Positions 22,748 through 32,488 of a stretch of 64,000 bases of DNA are shown here, in pieces (positions within the stretch are counted from its first letter, which is position 1; every line of letters starts with the position of its first letter). Where the stretch lies: positions 1,860,001-1,924,000 of the forward strand of contig JARGXX010000068.1 in assembly GCA_030374765.1 (NCBI GenBank), read 5' to 3'. The position numbers and the translations under genes were made by a program. Source of the stretch: Agarophyton chilense (taxonomy: Eukaryota; Rhodophyta; Florideophyceae; Gracilariales; Gracilariaceae). The notes beneath the pieces were generated by a model. The model worked only from the letters and a program-made list of their open reading frames with translations, searched no databases and was not told where the DNA came from.

Positions 22748-23774
22748 ATCTCGCTTTGAGAAGCCGCTTAGCTTGTTCATGTATAAGAGGTACGGTTGTA
22801 CCCTTGGTACGGTCGATAAAAGGCTCTCAGTTTGGACACATTTCAAATAATCTTCTTAAACTGTGCTTCGTAGAGATCACACAGTGCATTCGTGTCCTCG
22901 ACCTTCCTTCCATCAGAATGAATACTTCTGAATTTCAAACTCGGTGTCGACGCGATCTCACATCCAGGGGAGTTCGGGAATATACTCAGTTATGGAGCAA
23001 ACAGCAGTTTTTACGTGTACCCCGCAAAATATATCACAGTCAAGTAGAGTACGAAAACACCCATCTTTTAAAAGTGTTCACAGAATCAGGTAAACACAAA
23101 GCGTAGACTCTATGAAAGCATGAAATGTAGGTTTGTGCGAGGGAGAAAACGAAAAAGTCATATATAGCTGGTTTAAACCTCCAAAGAGTTCAACTTAGAG
23201 AACAAATTAGAATTCACAAGCCGAGCTAAGAAACACCTCTCAACTATTACAAGAAAAAGAATAAGCCAAGTAAAACAACCTTATCACTTATCTTCAATTT
23301 TGTGACATTTATAAAGGTTACTTATTATTCAGATTAGGGTTTTACTTTAAGAATGTCGAACGACATATTTCTTACCATATGTGAGAATATCAAATTAAAA
23401 TGATGCCAAAATTCATTATGAACACAATTCTAGCTAGAGAATGGCATTATTAGATTTCGAAGAAGTTCTACATTCCTTAAAAAGAGTTAACATAGCAGGC
23501 ATCTTAAGGTTTACGGTGAATTTTTCTTTCCATATTCTTTGTACTTATTCACCAAAAAACATTCTAAAACCACATTTGTAGCCCTGAACAAAAACTTTTG
23601 CAGTTTAAAGTACGACAAAGTACAATAATGATTTAAACAACAAAGAAAAGCTCTTTGTCTTGGAGGTTTGAGTAGGTATCAATATGCGCTTCACGATAAT
23701 CTACATTAAATATTAGAGCATTGTGTACAGGCCAGAACAATTTTTATTTGCTCTCAATATGAGCTTAAACTCTA
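22748..23774. other. 3' flank of the MFS gene, AT-rich, no gene seen
   Basis: Short frames only (for example 22,756-23,106 +, running on from the gene's 3' end in another phase). The DNA becomes strongly AT-rich from about 23,100. Nothing recognisable. Confidence 0.5.
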
Positions 23775-24516
23775 AGTGGTAACGGGATTTTCGTCGTAGA
23801 CTCGACATTGTCCGAATTCTTCTTGCGAAACTCTTTCAAGGCTGCTTGAAATCCTGCTATCTTGGGATGATAATCTTTCATGGAATTTGACTCATTTGCC
23901 AACCATCTGCGACGCATAACTTGCATATTGACCAATAGAACAGGCTATAGCACCGAAAATTCGACATACTCGCCGTCGTCAACAATATGCACAGAAAACA
24001 AACCTTCTCCAACACTTGATGATAGAACAATGGCAGCAGTTAAGAGCTTTATCGTAGTCTCTGTGTCAGTCTATGAGGACAACAATTAAAGTGGCTTGAA
24101 AGAGTGATGACCCGAAATGAGTTCAACGCCATGAGCTTTTCTATTGAAATCCGAACTTTCAGCAAGATCGTCGTCCTCAAGTTCCGAAAGGCGCCTCTTC
24201 TTTGACCTTGGTAATGTACACCTTCTGTGTAAGAACTCCTCATCTTCATTATCTTTACGTAGATGTGTATGATGGGCGTAGGATGTTAGCAATATGTTTG
24301 AGTAGACAAATGTCGATGGCCTTGCCTTTTCCTTCTGAGTACTTTTTGCGTAGCGCAGAATACTTTTGACGAAATTTCACGAGCTTGTGCTTTTGGAAAG
24401 CTGGTTCGGATTCCCATATTTTTTTCGGTTCTTCAGTTCCACCTATATCTCGGTTTTATAATTTTGTGCGTAAAAGTCTTACTGCTTCAGATTTCTTCGA
24501 CAGCTTCAGCATGTTA
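23775..24516 (-). pseudogene. Decayed protein with WESEPAFQKHKL and DYHPKIAGF motifs, mobile-element associated
   Basis: Reading the minus strand across frames gives KLSKKSEAVRLLRTKL, then IWESEPAFQKHKLVKFRQKY and SALRKKYSEGKGKA (24,425-24,300), then TLPRSKKRRLSELEDDDLAE (about 24,220-24,160), and later NSMKDYHPKIAGFQAALKEF and a PLPLR end (about 23,885-23,780). The order of a SEA.RLL..DI..G segment, a short-spaced basic FR..Y..LR..Y helix, a basic RSKKRR patch and a DYHPKI.GF..ALK..R segment is one I associate with an unnamed protein family common in protist and algal repeats. At least four frame changes or stops exist. The assignment is from pattern memory only. Confidence 0.5.
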
Positions 24517-24761
24517 CAGGTGTCGAAAGATGCAATGGTTACCTTGCGGATAACGTATGAGATTACATGAGGTGCAGAAACAGTTTCTTTATAGAGCACT
24601 AAAACCCTAATCGTGCGTTGCTATTAGGGTCTGTTCACAGTTCATTGTGAAATATACATTCACATTGAAAACAGAATGGGGTTCTCCTTTCCATTGAATT
24701 TTGTCACGTTCGGGAATCTAACTTGTAAGAAAAGAATAGATTTGATTCAATACATTAAAGC

Positions 24762-25658
24762 ACGGCTGTAGGACAACGCTTGGAGCGGAGACACCACGAA
24801 GATGTTCGGGATCTTCCTCTCTTGAGAGAAACGCCTCAGGCGGAGGAGACGCGTCCCAGCGGAGCACAGAAACAGAGCCACTCTGGAAAGGCACGACGAA
24901 GTCGGGTGTAAGACCGAGGCCAGTCCGGCGGGATATACCTAGAGTGTTTAGGTGAGCACGGCACAGTCCGCGGTGTGACCAATCCTATGCGGAGCGGTAT
25001 CACGGCGATTGTCGGAAAAGGAGCAAGGAAACACTCGTATGATGAGGACGAGTGAGGTGAGTGAGGCGGCCACTCACTAGAGCCAAAAAGGAGAACAAGA
25101 GGAAAACGGGGGCGAAACCCTATACCGGGGCGAAACTACGACAAGTGTCGGCGATTAAATATGAACCCACGGTGGTGGTAGCACTCTGGTCGACAGAGGG
25201 GTGGTTGAACTAACGTGCGACGGGCGCTCACGTAGTATGCGGTGAAGACGCGCCGAAGGCGAAAAGTTCAGAGCCAAGACTCCCTCCTTCGGATCTCTCC
25301 AGAGAGTGTTTACTGGGGAGCAGTGCTCAACCTCCTAAGTTGTGTGGCGCGCGGCCCCTGATGGTGGGCGCGCGCCCAAAAAATAGACACTAAATAGCGA
25401 TAGCGGAGCTAAATAAATACTAAAAAAACTAAATAATACTAACCATTAGGTAGAATCCGGGCCACGTGTGGCACGCCTTGCACTCGAGCGTCGGCATCCG
25501 TGCAGTCCACGTGTTCCACCAGTGTGCACTTCCGGTCCTAACCGGCCGTCAGCACGCAATAACGGTATAGCTTGTCATAGACCAAGCTAGTCCTCAAGCG
25601 AGCGAAATCTCTAAGTCCTGGGAAGAAACCCCCTTGAAGCGCATTGTCCTTCAACGGC
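24762..25658. mobile_element. Solo LTR (family C) with 5-bp target duplication ACGGC
   Basis: The LTR proper is 24,767-25,653 (887 bp), starting TGTAGGACAACGC and ending GCATTGTCCTTCA, which are imperfect inverted repeats. ACGGC flanks it at 24,762-24,766 and 25,654-25,658. It is a GC-rich block set in AT-rich DNA, so both edges are also visible as composition steps. No internal coding sequence is present. Orientation is not determined. Confidence 0.88.
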
Positions 25659-26468
25659 CTATATTTATTGTCCAAAAATTATGCTAACAATCGATTGTTG
25701 TTAATGTCTGAAACGATGTATCTTCTCTATTAGACCTTTACTTCTTTTACCTTTAGATGCCACCAAAATATGCATTTTTAAAGTTTACGCTGTTACCTCT
25801 ACTATAAAGGGGAAGCCCCTCGACACTGCACCCTAGGAAAACAAAAGTACTTCACGGATGAAAGAACCGGAGCGAGTTAAAAAGCGCAAAAATGAATAGA
25901 AAACATATATTTTGGGCTTTCGTGAATGTTTTATGTTGCTGTTTTTCATGTTTTATGTCATTCATCATAGATCCCTCTGCTACATCTCCTCTGATATTTC
26001 CTAGGGTATAGAGTTTTTAAGGATTGACTTCATATTAGACATAAATTATCCGAATTACTTTTAGCTGAATTGCTGTTTATACGTTGAGAAGCGACGAATG
26101 AAACAGAATGATAATACAAGCACGCGGGAGAAAAAAGTTTGATGTCGAGCTTTACGAAAAGAAATAGCGTGGACAACGGTTTTTGTCACTGTAATTGGAC
26201 CGTGTAGGGTTCTGTGAAGTATTAGGGTTCACATCGAATTTGGTATTTACACTTCATTTTGATTTCAAAAAATATATCCTACGTTTGGAAGTATTAAGTT
26301 TAAGTGAAAGTAGAAACCAGTATACCTAGTTCTAGAACTGGACGAACAAAGGCCAATAAGAACAAATACCTTTTGTTTAAGATGATCAAGTTAACAAGCT
26401 ACGAAATTTTCTGGATGGACGGAGCAAAGTTACTTCGAAAGGTGCCCGGTATCTACTGTGGAGTTTAG
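25659..26468. other. AT-rich stretch, probably 5' part of the transposon relic that follows
   Basis: No gene is readable. It immediately precedes the DDE transposase relic; terminal inverted repeats of that element were looked for and not found. Confidence 0.4.
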
Positions 26469-27270
26469 CGTAGAATATTTCGTGCCCTCTTTGGCGTATC
26501 ACTGTATAAATGTTCTGCAATTTGGGATCAAGTATGTGAACAACTTCCAAATTACTCTCAATCCAAACATCTCCTATGGACTTTTATATTTCTGAATGTA
26601 TACGCAACGAAGCATGTAAAATGTTCAATCGCAGAAGTGGATGAAAAAACCTTTAGGAAATGGATAAGAATTTTTTTGAAACAAATATCCAATATTAAAC
26701 TAGTACGTTTTCAAACTTCTTGCGGTTTATCTAAAAACTAAAACACTACAGATTTTATGGTCAAGCAGAAAACATTTTGCTGGAGATACTGCTCATGATT
26801 CAATTGATGGGGTTGATTTTCCGATCAAGGAGCCTTATCCTTTCAGCTCGAAATGGTTTAGTCACAAATTCGGTGGAGCCGGTCTTCGAGACGAACTTGG
26901 CATTTCGATTCGATCTCAAAGTATTGTGTGGGGGTTCGGTCCATTCCCTTGTGGATCTCATTCACATCTCAAAAATTTTAAGGATCGAATGGAAAAGAGC
27001 TCTCTCAAGGAGAAAAGGTAGTCGCTGATGGCACCTATAAGAGCCCAAAATGTATACTTGGACAGCAATTAAAATCTTTGAAGGCCAAGAATTTGGTGTC
27101 AAGGATTAGAGCAAGGCATGACACACTTAACCGTCGTTTGAAGCATTTTTTTGTGTTGGGTCACAAATTCAGCCATCCATTTAAGCTCCATGCCTCTTGT
27201 TTCTTTTGCTGTTCTTAACATCACACAAATTGTGATACAAACTAATGAGTCTCTATTTTCTGTTCTTTGA
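26469..27270 (+). pseudogene. DDE-superfamily (IS4/IS5-like, DDE_Tnp_4-type) transposase, broken
   Basis: From 26,469 the frame reads RRIFRALFGVSLYKCSAIWD, then KHLLWTFIFLNVYATKHV and EVDEKTFRKWIRIFL, up to a stop near 26,742. A second frame reads DSIDGVDFPIKEPYPFSSKW near 26,800 (first catalytic D), WFSHKFGGAGLRDELGISI and FGPFPCGSHSHLKNFKDRM, then a frameshift near 27,017 to VVADGTYKSPK (second D), IRARHDTLNRRLKHFFVL and AVLNITQIVIQTNESLFSVL. The pattern (VDEKTFRKW, DG.DF.I.E, KWFSHKF, GPFPCG, VVAD..Y, RHETLNRRLK) is that of transposases widespread in oomycetes, diatoms and red algae. Length, about 260 codons, is near complete, but two frameshifts and one gap make it dead. Confidence 0.75.
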
Positions 27271-28153
27271 ATTAGATTTCATAAAGTATAGAAAGATTTC
27301 CGAGTTACAATGCTGTTTTTGTTACTTCTCAAAGCTTTCGGTGTACGTTAAGTGTAATTAACAATCAAGTGTGCTTCTAAATCAGTATCTGAGATATGAG
27401 AGACAAGTTAACAATATAAGACTTGAAACTAATTCTCAAAACTGATCCTTGTTTATCGGTTATGAAGAAGACTACATTGAAATAATCAAAACAAAAGAAA
27501 AGTTTAGGTCGCTACAGAAAATTGTGATGGTCAAAACTCATTGACCAAAACATATAAAGTAATGGGCTTAAATTTGTTATGTCATCTGAGTTTTGGATTG
27601 AACCATTTGAATTCAATATGGAACTTCAAACAACAGTATTCTCTTAATACCTGACTCTTGGCGGCATAAATACTGAAAAGAAGAAACTTGTTCCCGTATG
27701 ATATCTTTTACGTTTAAAAACTAGTTTTCTCTAAAAAAACAAATATCCATATGTGTATTACATCTTAAAGTCTGTAATAGTTTGTATTCTATGAAGCGAT
27801 TGTTAATAAAACAAAAACATCCAAATGCTAATGGTCATGGGTTTAGTTTTAGGATGCGAGTTAGGATCTTTGTATAATAGTAATTTTTGCATTATACTTT
27901 CCATTTATTTCACGTTTTAGATGCGTAGCATTAGTGTGCCTTAATTTTCAAAGCATAATCTTTTAACTCGCATAATAAAGAAAGATATATAGTTCTATTG
28001 AATTCTTTGATAATATTTCCAGCGCCTGGGTTTGAGATCAGAACATGCCATATTTGTTCGTTTGAAGTCATTTCCCGCATTCTCCAGCACACAAGCAACA
28101 GGTTACTTGTCTTCAATAACCAGCTGCGAGGTCCAATATACATACATATAAAC
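27271..28153. other. AT-rich stretch without a recognisable gene
   Basis: Only short frames are present, for example 28,143-27,931 (-), with no motif. It lies between the DDE transposase relic and a solo LTR. Confidence 0.45.
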
Positions 28154-28879
28154 CCCAGTGTAGTATTCTACTATATCGGGGAATCCGATAGGTTGGTTTT
28201 TGGCGAAGTCGCGGTTGGAACTCATAAGTGAGTGATATCATCAGCATTGTGATATGAAACGGCATCCCGCATAGGATGCCTAGAGGCAGAATATCTTAGT
28301 GGAACACGTTGCGTCATGGGTCGAGTGCCTTACCACGGCGCGCGCATAGTTGCGACCCTTCCTAGGGGAATGCCATATTGGCAACGGAGCATGTAGTGGC
28401 GATCCACGTAAAGGGCTTTACTACCCTTTGTAGCTAGACGTCCATTAGGGACCATACCCATACAGTGGTTTGGCTAAGTGGCTGATCACTGGGTATTATT
28501 TATATATTTATTTGGGCTCTCACCCTGGCACACAGTATATAGTGTACCAGAGGTGAGCGCCGACTCCAAGTAAAGGAGACAACATGGGCATCATGACTAT
28601 TCTGTTCCTCGCTTAGGATTCCTTAACCGGAGATCCGGTCGAGCTATAATAGATAGTCAGCCCCCAACCACTTCACGAGCCGTCTCGTACCTACGTTCCA
28701 TCAACGTTTTACAGTTGCACTGTTTCCTTTCGCTGGCGAGTAGTGGCCTTACACCCCACTTTCAGCTTGCTGGTGTTGTAGCTCTACGACCCCTTTTCCT
28801 TCGCCGCAAGCGACCCATCGGCAGTCCGAACGCTGTCGCAGGTGTCTGCTCTCTCCGTTAGAGCGGATACTACACCCAG
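28154..28879 (+). mobile_element. Solo LTR (family B) with 5-bp target duplication CCCAG
   Basis: The LTR proper is 28,159-28,874 (716 bp), starting TGTAGTATTCTACTA and ending ATACTACA (TGTAGTA/TACTACA inverted ends). CCCAG flanks it at 28,154-28,158 and 28,875-28,879. It is the second copy of the LTR at 12,441-13,105 and carries about 50 bp more, around 28,345-28,395, where the first copy has a deletion or this one a duplication. Confidence 0.92.
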
Positions 28880-29193
28880 CTGCCCGGAAACCGAGACCTG
28901 CAAATACCTCCGAGACTGATGCAGCGAATTAAAACCTTTTTTTGATCTTATGAAGCCATATAGCTAGTATAACGGTGCAGAGAAGGTGAAAACTTTTGTA
29001 TCAATAGAGAGTTTACGCATATCAGGAAATAGTAGATATTTCGTAGGAAATCATTACAAATATTACACCTGTTCCGGTGCACGAAAAATGCACGAAAAAG
29101 TTATACGAGACTTCGTGGTTTCAGGATTTGTACGAAGTAGATTCGGTACACGTTCTTGTTCCGTCCCCTTCAGCGCGCAGCCCTTTCTCAAAC

Positions 29194-29957
29194 ATGGCAA
29201 CTGCTACAACACCCTCCGCTTCCCCTACTCCGAAGCCGACAAACAACGCCGCAACGCCTTTGCCTCCTGCACCCCTTACTGCAAGTGCTAACTCCCTACC
29301 TACGACCAATATAAAGCTATTCCGCTTCATCAATACATACAATATTTTTCTACTTCGTGCAATTTTGTGATGTCAACTCCCATGTTTCTGATTGGGGCAA
29401 AACAGATACACTTCGTAAGAAAGTGCTTTCTAAACTATTGCAGCTTGTACCGTGCGTGGTTTTTGGTTTTTACTCATATGAAACAACCATCAACAAAAAC
29501 TTTGAAAAATCGTTTCAAATTCCTGTACACTCGATAAAGAGAAAATGGCAGACGGTTTTTATCCTCTTCTAGAATTTTGGAAAAGATTTGGTAAAAATAA
29601 AAGCTACTGGACGTTCTGGTTTTTAATATAAACAAGAAAGTTGCAGCCAGTCGGTTGGAGAAAGATGAAGCTACAACTAATGACAAACATTTACTCAAGG
29701 CTGGGGAGGCAACTAGACGAATGGCACTTAACAGAGGAGCCTCGCAACATATATCAGACTTTGGAAACAGCAAAACGAAGAAAACTAAACCTACAAACAT
29801 AAGTTCTGAAGATGTGATTTTGAAGCTCCTACATCAGCAAGGAGAAAAAAGACGTGAGAAAGAACACCAATTTCTTGCTATTGAAAATAAAAGAATTGTT
29901 TTTGAATGTCCGAAGACAGAAACAGAGTCAAAAGGTTTTTTACTTCTCAACAAATAA
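29194..29957 (+). pseudogene. Myb/SANT-like transposon accessory protein, broken
   Basis: An ATG at 29,194 opens a Ser/Thr/Pro/Ala-rich N-terminus (MATATTPSASPTPKPTNNAA). A second frame contains DTLRKKVLSKLLQL and FEKSFQIPVHSIKRKWQTVF (29,400-29,560), resembling the helices of a Myb/SANT-like DNA-binding domain. A third frame (29,655-29,957) has KDEATTNDKHLLKAGEATRR and a Lys/Glu-rich tail. The layout, a low-complexity N-terminus, trihelix region, KEEAT..E..LL.AGEA segment and coiled-coil tail, matches the second protein of PIF/Harbinger-type elements. It is split over three frames and not functional. Confidence 0.5.
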
Positions 29958-30376
29958 CCTAAAGTCGTTCAGCATACAAGGAAAACAGTTTCATAGCTGA
30001 AAAAAGAAGCTCAACAAGTGGCTTTTGAAGAATGGTAAGCAATGTTGTCATTCATGGAACTTTCTGCCAAAAACCTGGGATGAAATGTTGAGAAGTGTCG
30101 TGTTCTACTGTTCAAATATTAACATATTCTTCAAAATATGGAGCATCACAATCGAAGTAGCAACTTATTTGGCCTCCGTTCTCCAAACATTTCACGAAAT
30201 GGAGTAAGAAAGCAGACGAAATGTAGAAGAGTGACATGGGATAGGCTCGATCTTTCAGTTGGGGAGCAAAATCGTTTCTCGTCCAAATCTGCTTCAGCTC
30301 CTTGTAGTTTCATTCAACAGACTTACGCACCGGATTTATTACAGCGTTGAACACAGCTTGCAAGTTGCTCGCACTC
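29958..30376. other. Stretch without a recognisable gene, left of copy B
   Basis: Short frames only (30,025-30,207 and 30,138-30,350 +), without motif. Ends at the sharp 5' break of retrotransposon copy B. Confidence 0.4.
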
Positions 30377-32289
30377 GGATGACCTTATCGGTAAGGTACA
30401 ATCAGAGGATTCTGAGGTGAAGGAGAACGAAGTATACCTATTAGACTGGGAGACAGTACCGCCCAATTTGACACCACCTCAGGTTAATGCGATAGCCTTG
30501 GAGGAAAAAGAGCTCCTCCCTATAACTATTGAGGAGCTCCTACAGGCGCAGGTCGAAGACGAGTACTGCAAGGAAACAGCCCAATTGGTAGGAACCCCTG
30601 GATACCTATTCGACTATGACCGATTTGGACTACTATGTCGGCGCTCGCCGCTGGATGGCGCACTCAAACAGGTAATACCAGCTTCTCTAAAGGCGCGATT
30701 CCTATACCTCGCCCATTTCCTCCGCTTGGTTGGTCACCCTGGAGGCCGACGAATGTGCCAGACTCTAAGGAAGTTCTTCTACTGGCCACTAATGGCGCAG
30801 GACCTATGGCAAACTGCACGGAACTGTACATGTTGCGCACAGATCCGAGGGTCTCGCGCCAACCATCAGGCCAAATTGAAGCTCTTCCCCGCCGCAGGTC
30901 CGATGGAATTTGTCGCAATGGATATAATTGGGTCTTTGCCTAAGTCGTCGCATGGAAAACGATTTGTCTTGGTCATAACCGATAGGTTTACCAAACTTAC
31001 CCGAGCCCTACCCTTAGGGAAGACAACAGCCACGGATGTTGCCACGTTCTTCTTGTCCCACTGGGTATATCCATAGGGCATGCCACTCTATCTCCTTACG
31101 GATAACGGCAGCCAGTTTGTATCCAAATTCTTTTCGCACGTTATCCAAATTCTTTTCGCACGTTTGTGCTACCTTAGGTATCAAACATGTGACCACCACG
31201 GCGTACCACTCGCAAACCAATGGCCAAGCCGAAGGCTTCAACTGCACCGTTCTGGACCGATTGGCACAATACGTATCGGAGCACCAATTGGACTGGGACG
31301 ACTACGTCGAGCCACTGGTTTATGCCTACAACACGCAGGTGCACGCTTCCACGGGGACAATGCCTTTCGACTTAACGATAAAGAGATCGCCGCCGCCGAT
31401 AGCTGTTGAATTTCAGGAGTCTACCATACCCCAGGACATAACCGAAGAGATGACTCCGACCCAGGCGAAGCGCTACTCGCGCTGACGCATCGACCGCATC
31501 ATCCAATTGGCCAGAGCTGTACTAACCAAAGCCCAACGGCGCTTCAGAATCATTTTCGACAAGGCTGTTTGGAACACACCGACCTTTGGGAAAGGAGAGC
31601 TCGTTTACTTGGACCGGGCACCGAAGGACAGTGAAGACCTCGAGGACACTACGCGGAAGTTCTTACTCCGCTCTACGGGACCATACAAAGTCCTTAAGGC
31701 CAATCAACACACCATTAGGTTACTAATTGACGGCCTACAGGACACCATATCGATTGATCGGGTGACCCGAGCTCCCAGATTCCCCGAATCACCAAAGTCC
31801 CAGTCCCCTGGCCCAACAGAATCACTACGACCTCAGGTCGACGCTCAAGTACCCACACCCCCTAAGGCATTTCCCGCGGACTCGACTTGCCCCATGGACC
31901 CAATGGTCAATGCCAATGACGATGACCCATTTTTTCCAACCGACTCCGATGGATTCGCCGCTCTGGACCACACTCTCCTTCCGGAGGATGAACACCACCC
32001 GGAATATGTGATTGAGCGCATCATCTCCATCGGTATGGGAGAAGATGAAACTATGCGCTATCGCGTCCGTTGGTTCGGCTACACACCTGAGGAAGACAAT
32101 AGGCAAGAGCCTCAAACCATTCCGGCTAATTTTATCGCCCGCTATTGGCGCAGAATCAGCCGCACGGAGCGCAGCCTTCAGGAGGGGGCAACCATTATCC
32201 CGTATAATACCAAAACGCCTCTCGAAACGCCTCCCTACACGACGGTTCGCCGGAGCACGACGGTTCGCCGGAGCGCCCGCATCAGGTAA
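30377..32289 (+). pseudogene. pol: pol remnant of copy B: integrase and chromodomain
   Basis: The zinc-binding region (YLAHFLRLVGHPGGRRM, then CTCCAQI) and the first catalytic segment (VAMDIIGSLPKS, ITDRFTKLTRALPLG) are open up to a stop at 31,074. The next part is disrupted by a 22-bp tandem duplication at 31,121-31,164, which shifts the frame. QTNGQAEGFNCT carries the catalytic E. A GPYKVLKANQHTIRLL segment (GPF/Y module) follows, and a well-preserved chromodomain at about 31,996-32,160 (EYVIERIISI, RYRVRWFGYTPEED, IPANFIARYW). The tail ends in Arg-rich repeats (TTVRRSTTVRRSARIR). This is the better reference for the family's 3' pol. Confidence 0.9.
31121..31164 (+). repeat. 22-bp tandem duplication inside integrase of copy B
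   Basis: ATCCAAATTCTTTTCGCACGTT occurs twice in direct succession (31,121-31,142 and 31,143-31,164). Copy A has the segment once, near 3,020-3,042. As 22 is not a multiple of three, it shifts the integrase frame. Confidence 0.95.
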
Positions 32290-32488
32290 CAAAGCCAGTC
32301 CTCGGCGACACCTGAGGAAGACCAGCGACGCTCTCAAGGATGGACGCCGTCCCGGGGCACGCATGTTTGAGATACAGGAGCGACCTTGGAAAAACACAAG
32401 CATTATTTTATTTGACTAACTAGCAGAGGCCGGACAGCCCTTGCCACGACCTCAAGGTTCGCGAAAGCGCTCCAAACACGAACAGGAC

